Part shown: piece after piece, positions 59,678 to 64,000 of the stretch | How positions within the stretch are numbered: the stretch's first letter is position 1 | Layout of the letters: each line of letters starts with the position of its first letter | Source: DATBLE01 sp963719325 | GTDB taxonomy: Bacteria; Actinomycetota; Thermoleophilia; Gaiellales; Gaiellaceae | Direction: 5' to 3' | NCBI GenBank assembly: GCA_963719325.1 | Contig: CAVRBW010000005.1 | Coordinates: forward strand, 124,001 to 188,000 | DNA: 64,000 bases | The notes under the pieces: model-generated | Database searches by the model: none | What the model saw: the letters and a program-made list of their open reading frames with translations, nothing else | What the model was told of the DNA's origin: nothing | Translations under genes and position numbers: made by a program

Positions 59678-60849
59678 CTCTCGACGATCGGTTGCCCGGG
59701 GAGTCTCCGTCCCGGCCCCTTGCCGCCGAGCCAGGCGTTTACGGTCGCGCCGACGTCCGCGAACTCGCCGTCGTAGCGCCGCCCGTCGGCGTTCTTGCCG
59801 CTCACGTAGGCAAGCAGGAGCGCGTGCTCGCGGGAGTGGTCGGTCGACGGAGTCGTCGGGTCGCAGCCGTGATCCGACGTCACGATCAGGAGGTCGCCGG
59901 GGCGAAGGGCGTCGAGCAGGTCGGGGAGGCGCCGGTCGAAGTCCTGCAGGCAGCGGTGGAAGTTGACGGGGTCGTTCCGATGGCCCCAGAGCATGTCCGT
60001 CTCGACGAGGTTGACGAAGACGAAGCCCTCGTCGAGCTGCTGGAGCAGTTCCTCCGTCTTCGTGATCCCTTCGACGTTCGACTTGGTCGGGTGGCTCTCG
60101 TCGATGTCGCAACCGGCGAAGATGTCGCCGATCTTCCCGACGCCGTGCACCGTCACCCCGGCCTCACGCAGCAGCGTGAGGTAGTTCGGCCGGCGAGGTT
60201 CGAGCGAGAAGTCGTGGCGATTGGCGGTGCGCTCGTAGTTGCCCGGTTCGCCGGCGAACGGCCGGGCGATCACGCGTCCGACCGCGTGCTTTCCCGTCAG
60301 GATCTCGCGGGCGGCCCGGCACCCGTCGTACAGCTCCTCGAGCGGGATGGTCTCCTCGTGCGCGGCGATCTGGAAGACCGAGTCGGCGGAGGTGTAGACG
60401 ATCCACTTGCCCGTCTTCTGATGCTCCTCGCCCAGCTGCTGGATGATCTCGGTCCCCGAGGCCGGCCTGTTCCCGAGCACTCCCCGGCCCGTTGCGTGCA
60501 TGAACGGGTCGATCACGTCGTGCGGGAAGCCGTGCGGGTAGGTGGGGAGCGACTGCGGGGTGACGATCCCCATCAGCTCCCAGTGGCCGAGAGTCGTGTC
60601 CTTGCCTTTCGAGCGCTCGAAGAGCCGGCCGGCGACCGCGGGCGCACCGTCCTGCGGGGGACAGCCTTCGAGCTCCTCGACGTTGCCGAGCCCGAGCGCC
60701 TCGAGGTTGGGCAGATCGAGGCCGCCGACGGCTCTGGCGACGTTGCCGAGCGTGTCGGAGCCCTCGTCTCCGAACTCGGCCGCATCCGGGAGCGCCCCTG
60801 CGCCCACAGCATCCAGCACGATTACGCATGCACGCGGCAGTAGGCCCAC
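59674..60849 (-). CDS. deoB: Phosphopentomutase
   Basis: This 391-aa alkaline-phosphatase-superfamily metalloenzyme interconverts ribose/deoxyribose 1- and 5-phosphates. It begins ACVIVLDAVGAGALPDAAEFGDEGSDTLGNVA (metal Asp and phospho-Thr at SDTLG). DTTLGHWELMGI, HFDFTNR-like segments, and VTSDHGCDPTTPSTDHSREHALLL hold the remaining metal ligands. The start is GTG with leaderless -10 TAGAAT 6 nt upstream. First gene of deoB-methyltransferase-deoA-mutM. Confidence 0.95.
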   Translation of the reverse strand: MGLLPRACVIVLDAVGAGALPDAAEFGDEGSDTLGNVARAVGGLDLPNLEALGLGNVEELEGCPPQDGAPAVAGRLFERSKGKDTTLGHWELMGIVTPQSLPTYPHGFPHDVIDPFMHATGRGVLGNRPASGTEIIQQLGEEHQKTGKWIVYTSADSVFQIAAHEETIPLEELYDGCRAAREILTGKHAVGRVIARPFAGEPGNYERTANRHDFSLEPRRPNYLTLLREAGVTVHGVGKIGDIFAGCDIDESHPTKSNVEGITKTEELLQQLDEGFVFVNLVETDMLWGHRNDPVNFHRCLQDFDRRLPDLLDALRPGDLLIVTSDHGCDPTTPSTDHSREHALLLAYVSGKNADGRRYDGEFADVGATVNAWLGGKGPGRRLPGQPIVER

Positions 60850-60854
60850 GGGGC

Positions 60855-60861
60855 TATTCTA
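60855..60861. promoter_or_regulatory. Overlapping divergent -10 elements (deoB / small ORF)
   Basis: TATTCTA encodes TATTCT on the plus strand (60855-60860), 8 nt before GTG 60869. It also encodes TAGAAT on the minus strand (60856-60861), 6 nt before GTG 60849. The two genes start only 20 nt apart. The hexamers overlap by 5 nt, forming a near-symmetric bidirectional promoter core. Confidence 0.65.
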
Positions 60862-60868
60862 CGAGCGG

Positions 60869-61009
60869 GTGGACACCTTCCTTGGAGCCGTCGGTCTCGT
60901 GATCTTCATCGTCTGCGTGATCGTGTTCGCGGCGGCGGTCACGGCTGCGGTCGTACGCATCTCTCCGACGCGCAACAAGAAGCCCGAGCAGACGGCTTCG
61001 GGCTCCTAG
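60869..61009 (+). CDS. 46-aa single-pass membrane protein
   Basis: This tiny frame starts at GTG. VDTFLGAVGLVIFIVCVIVFAAAVTAAVV spans most of it as one membrane segment, ending in a basic-polar tail (RISPTRNKKPEQTASGS). It has its own leaderless-type promoter that mirrors the deoB one, which supports it being a real gene. No family recognised. Confidence 0.65.
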   Translation: MDTFLGAVGLVIFIVCVIVFAAAVTAAVVRISPTRNKKPEQTASGS

Positions 61010-61126
61010 CCGAATTCACGTCGCGATCAGACCCCGAGTTGCAGCTGACGCTCGGCATGGTCACGAACCGCTTCGCCTGATGCTCGACACATTTGCCGAG
61101 TTCCGCGGGCGTGCGATTCCGCGCGT
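61010..61126 (+). other. Non-coding region before the GNAT remnant
   Basis: These 117 nt lie downstream of the 46-aa gene and hold short broken frames only. It may be the decayed 5' part of the acetyltransferase gene. I see no promoter or RNA motif. Confidence 0.35.
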
Positions 61127-61231
61127 CACGCAGAAGACGGACTCACGAACCCGACCGAAGCGTGGCGCCTCTACGAACGCCTCGGGCTGAAGACCGAGCG
61201 AACGTTCGAGGTCTTCGAGAAGCGCCTCTGA
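61127..61231 (+). pseudogene. Remnant of a GNAT acetyltransferase C-terminus
   Basis: Reading RHAEDGLTNPTEAWRLYERLGLKTERTFEVFEKRL (given as positions 61127-61228), the NPTEAWRLYERLG segment matches the usual end of GNAT proteins (Np-A-LYE-GF...). The upstream 120 nt carry no matching frame, so only about 35 codons survive. It lies 3 nt from the ald stop. The alternative is a chance similarity. Confidence 0.5.
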
Positions 61232-61234
61232 GAG

Positions 61235-62359
61235 CTAGCGAGCGACCGCAGGGAGCACGTCTTCGAGCGGCGCGTAGTCGAGGTCGTGCGCCTCGGCGAC
61301 CGCCTCGTACGTGACCTTGCCGCTGAGGACGTTGACGCCACCGGCGAGCGCCGGGTCGCGGGCGACCGCCCCGGCGAGCCCGTGGCCGGCGATCGCCTCG
61401 ACGTACGGCAGCGTCGCGTTCGTCAGCGCCTTGGTCGAGGTGATCGGAACGGCGCCCGGCATGTTCGCGACGCAGTAGTGGGTAATCCCTTCGACGACGT
61501 AGACGGGCTCGCTGTGCGTCGTCGGACGCGAGGTCTCCGCGCATCCGCCCTGGTCGATGGCGACGTCGCAGAAGACGGCGCCGGTCTTCATCTCGCGGAG
61601 CATCTCCCGCGTGATCAGCTTCGGCGCCTTGGCGCCGGGAATGAGCACCGCGCCGATGACGACGTCCGCCTCGCGCACCGACTCCTCGACCTGGAGGGTC
61701 GACGACATGACCAGGCTCACGCGGCCCGAGAGCACTTCGTCGAGGTGGCGCATCCGGTCGATCGAGCGCTCGAGGATGGTCACGTTCCCGCCCAGCCCGA
61801 GCGCGATCACCGCGGCGTGGTAGCCGACGATCCCGCCGCCGATGACCAGCACCTTGCCCGGCGCCACCCCCGCAACGCCGCCGAGCAGCAGCCCGCGCCC
61901 TCCGAGCGGCTTCTCGAGGAAGTACGCGCCTGCCTGCGCAGCGAGCCGGCCGGCGATCTCGCTCATCGGGGCCAGCAGCGGCAGCGCTCCGTTCGCGGTC
62001 TCGACGGTCTCGTAGGCGACGCAGGCGGCGCCGCTGTCGACCAGCGCCTCGGTCAACTCCTTGCTCGCCGCGAGATGCAGGTAGGTGAACAGGATCTGAC
62101 CCTCCCGCAGCCGCGGATACTCGGCGGGTAGCGGCTCCTTGACCTTCAGCACCAGCTCCGATTCGGCCCAGACCTCGTCCACGGACCGCAGTCCCGCGCC
62201 GACGGCCGCGTACGAGTCGTCGGGGAAGGCGCTGCCCTCTCCCGCGCCCGTCTCGACCAGCACGTCGTGCCCGGCCCGGACGAGCTCGCGCGCGCCCGCC
62301 GGAGTGAGCGCGATGCGGTACTCGTCGGACTTGATCTCCTTGACGACTCCGACCTTCAC
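61235..62359 (-). CDS. ald: Alanine dehydrogenase
   Basis: This 374-aa NAD-dependent enzyme interconverts L-alanine and pyruvate plus ammonia. KVGVVKEIKSDEYRIALTPAGARELV contains the conserved Arg15, LKVKEPLPAEY the Lys, and FTYLHLA the His. VIGGGIVGYHAAVIALGLGGNVTILE is the NAD-binding fold, and VFCDVAIDQGGCAETSRPTTHSEP the Asp-containing C-terminal signature. It lies 12 nt downstream of the Nudix gene. Confidence 0.95.
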   Translation of the reverse strand: MKVGVVKEIKSDEYRIALTPAGARELVRAGHDVLVETGAGEGSAFPDDSYAAVGAGLRSVDEVWAESELVLKVKEPLPAEYPRLREGQILFTYLHLAASKELTEALVDSGAACVAYETVETANGALPLLAPMSEIAGRLAAQAGAYFLEKPLGGRGLLLGGVAGVAPGKVLVIGGGIVGYHAAVIALGLGGNVTILERSIDRMRHLDEVLSGRVSLVMSSTLQVEESVREADVVIGAVLIPGAKAPKLITREMLREMKTGAVFCDVAIDQGGCAETSRPTTHSEPVYVVEGITHYCVANMPGAVPITSTKALTNATLPYVEAIAGHGLAGAVARDPALAGGVNVLSGKVTYEAVAEAHDLDYAPLEDVLPAVAR

Positions 62360-62371
62360 GGCGGGCGGACC

Positions 62372-62884
62372 TTAGCGGCTTCCCTGGGCCCGTTCGCGCA
62401 AGTACAGGAGGAGGCCCGCGAGCGTCTTCGCGTCCTCGATCTCGTCGAGATGCGCGCCGATCTCGTCGACGGGCCAGCGCACGAGCTCGAACGACTCGTC
62501 CTCGTCCGGATGAGCCTCGCCCTGCTCGAGGCCCTCGGCGACGAACAGCGTCATGCGCTCCCGGCAGAAGCCGGGCGTCGTCCAGAACGCCGCCGCCTCT
62601 CGCCATTCGCCGCCGGTCAGCCCGGTCTCCTCCGCGAGCTCGCGCTTGGCGCTCGCGAGGGGCGACTCCTCGGGCTTCAGAGTCCCCGCGGGGATCTCGA
62701 GCAGCTCGTCCCGCGTCGCTTCGCGGAGCTGGCGGACGAGCGTGACGAAGCCGTCGCGGTCGACCGGAACGATCGCGACCGCCCCGGGATGCTCGACGAT
62801 CTCGCGCTCGTGCGCACCCCAGCGCTCGAGCGTCATCGAGAGCAGGCGTCCGTCGTAGACGGTGCGGATCTCGTCCGGCTTCAT
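62372..62884 (-). CDS. Nudix hydrolase (ADP-ribose pyrophosphatase-like)
   Basis: This 170-aa enzyme has a complete Nudix box: G, five residues, E, then SPLASAK and RELAEETGL, at about residues 68-90. HPGAVAIVPVDRDGFVTLVRQLREATRDELLEIPAGTLKP precedes it, as in ADP-ribose pyrophosphatases. It probably hydrolyses ADP-ribose or other nucleoside diphosphate derivatives. The ATG overlaps the DUF3866 stop as ATGA. Confidence 0.9.
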   Translation of the reverse strand: MKPDEIRTVYDGRLLSMTLERWGAHEREIVEHPGAVAIVPVDRDGFVTLVRQLREATRDELLEIPAGTLKPEESPLASAKRELAEETGLTGGEWREAAAFWTTPGFCRERMTLFVAEGLEQGEAHPDEDESFELVRWPVDEIGAHLDEIEDAKTLAGLLLYLRERAQGSR

Positions 62885-63823
62885 CCGAGCAGCTCCCGGG
62901 CGAGCCGCCCCGCCGCGAAGGCGGCCGCGAAGAACGCCGGATCGTCGTCGGGGCCTCGACCCATGTGCTCGAGCGGCAGCCCCGCGCAGGCGTCGCGCCA
63001 ATCCTCTCCATCGGCCTCCTCCGCGACGAGCACGTCGGCGAGGCAGAGATCGAGCACCGCCTGCGTGTGATGCGAGAGCCCGCGGTGGCGCTCGCGGGGA
63101 TCGGCGTCCGAGACTCGCGCGGCGATCACCGGCCGCCCGCCGAGGGACCCAGCCGCATTCGCGGCGATCGCCGCGGCGAGCCCACCGTGGCCGAGGCGCG
63201 AGCCCGTGCCGACGATCCCGGGGCCGATCGCGCACACGGCGACGTCGTAGCCTCCGAGCCTTCACCCAGGCGAGCGCCGACCAGGGGGTGACGCACTCGA
63301 CGTCGCCGCCGAAGCATGCGCCGACCGCGACCGTCTCGCCGAGCAGGCTCCGCTCCCGCAGAAGGCGAACCGTGTCGGAGAGGGCAAGCGGCAGGGCCCC
63401 GCCCGCCAGCTGCACGTACGCGACGCGCAGCCCGGCGAGAGCCGCGCAGACCGGCGCGACCTGGCTGTGCAGCGAGCAGCACACCACGGGCATGCCGTCC
63501 AGCGACTCGGCGAGGCTCGCGTCCTCCTCGGCATGCCGAAGCGCAGCCTGCATCGGCGTGTAGGGGAGCTTGACCACGTGCGCGCCCGGCTCCGGCGCGA
63601 GGCCGAGTCCGCGAGTCAGGTTCACGTAGAGCACGTCGAATCCGCCCGAGCCCAGCTCGAGCTCGCGTGCCTGCGTGTTGACGACCACCTCGTCCCCGAG
63701 GGCGATCGGGCCGGTCAGGGCGGGATAAGCGACGCACGCCACGCCGTCCACCTCGAGCCGGGCAAGACCTTCGTGGCGCTCGCGCACGGCGGTGACGATC
63801 CCGCGCTCGAGGCTAAGCGCCAC
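62881..63823 (-). pseudogene. DUF3866 family protein with one-base frameshift
   Basis: This protein of about 313 aa is of the actinobacterial DUF3866 family. The N-terminal 188 residues (GVACVAYPALTGPIALGDEVVVN to ALAWVKA) are in one frame. The C-terminal part (GYDVAVCAIGPGIVGTGSRLGHGGLAAAIA to GRLARELLG) is in another. The shift lies at 63253-63262 and is repaired by removing one base. The function is unknown. It starts within the 3' end of the M20 peptidase gene (11-nt overlap) and overlaps the Nudix start. Confidence 0.8.
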
Positions 63824-64000
63824 GAGCCTCTTCGACCAGCGCGAGCGTCACGTCGACCATGCGATCGAGATCGGCGACCGCGATGTGCTCCTGGGGGCTG
63901 TGGATCTCGGCCATCCCGTTCGCCAGATTCACGCAGGCGAGCCCTCGCATGTTGAAGACGTTCGCATCCGCACCGCCTCCCGAGAGCGCGAACGTCGGCG
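63813..64000 (-). CDS. M20-type peptidase (partial, 5' end beyond the window)
   Basis: The last 61 residues of a metallopeptidase of the M20/tripeptidase group. SGGGADANVFNMRGLACVNLANGM and IHSPQEHIAVADLDRMVDVTLALVEEA match the C-terminal catalytic-domain end, where the His of IHSPQE is a zinc ligand. The stop overlaps the DUF3866 start. The remaining part lies upstream, past position 64000. Probable role: dipeptide/tripeptide hydrolysis. Confidence 0.8.
   Translation of the reverse strand, partial: PTFALSGGGADANVFNMRGLACVNLANGMAEIHSPQEHIAVADLDRMVDVTLALVEEARGA

Overview
The window looks like a high-GC actinobacterial chromosome. The best fit is a deep-branching lineage such as Thermoleophilia, judged from gene order, SepF/DivIVA division proteins, an ImuB/DnaE2 mutasome and LexA boxes of the GAAC-N4-GTTC type. 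No rRNA, tRNA, CRISPR array, transposase gene or prophage was found. Almost every gene has a recognisable family. Neighbouring genes very often overlap by 1 to 11 nt (ATGA, GTGA, TTGA, TAGTG), so most of the window is organised as translationally coupled operons.

Layout. (1) 0.2-20 kb is one long, almost unbroken minus-strand run. It starts with the DHH-CBS-CCA polymerase and continues pgeF, yggS, sepF, yggT, divIVA, DUF167, dksA-like, lspA, rluD, rpsB, tsf, pyrH, frr, uppS, cdsA, dxr, rseP, ispG, proS and an HTH gene. It joins cell division, translation, undecaprenyl and isoprenoid precursor synthesis, phospholipid synthesis and membrane proteolysis. A plus-strand MFS gene lies at its far end. 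(2) 20-28 kb holds ridA, a HisB-like gene lacking most metal ligands, murA with Asp instead of the catalytic Cys, an HD hydrolase, a secreted Ig-like protein, an aminotransferase, an endonuclease-fold protein and a GT4 glycosyltransferase. (3) 28-36 kb has a GH15 glucanase/trehalase and a split SOS mutasome (dnaE2, a DUF6504-like gene, imuB). The imuB promoter carries two tandem LexA boxes. (4) 36-43 kb has typA, greA, an MFS pump with a divergent XRE regulator, a cupin and an aldo/keto reductase. (5) 43.3-43.6 kb is an AT-rich, purine-skewed island between convergent genes, unlike anything else here. (6) 43.6-56 kb has comB, a rhomboid protease, ppdK with its regulatory kinase/phosphorylase, a peptidase E homologue, a two-component system, glyS, an MFS pump, a GNAT gene and recO. 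(7) 56-64 kb has a 163-nt fold-back element, a glutaredoxin, mutM, deoA/pdp, a methyltransferase, deoB, ald, a Nudix gene, a DUF3866 gene and the end of an M20 peptidase gene.

Three signals run across the whole window. First, more than a dozen genes have a TANNNT-like -10 element 5-11 nt before the start codon, which predicts widespread leaderless transcription. One such pair (deoB and a 46-aa membrane protein) shares overlapping, oppositely oriented -10 hexamers. Second, seven intergenic spots carry about 100-135 nt members of two related repeat families, each centred on a G5-A/C5 stem-loop. Third, three genes (a bicupin, ppdK and DUF3866) carry single-base frameshifts, which is more likely to mean residual indel errors in the assembly than three real pseudogenes.

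Most unusual candidates: the metal-ligand-poor HisB paralogue beside a variant MurA, the dispersed stem-loop repeat families, the 163-nt fold-back element abutting the recO promoter, the AT-rich island, and the leaderless promoter architecture.
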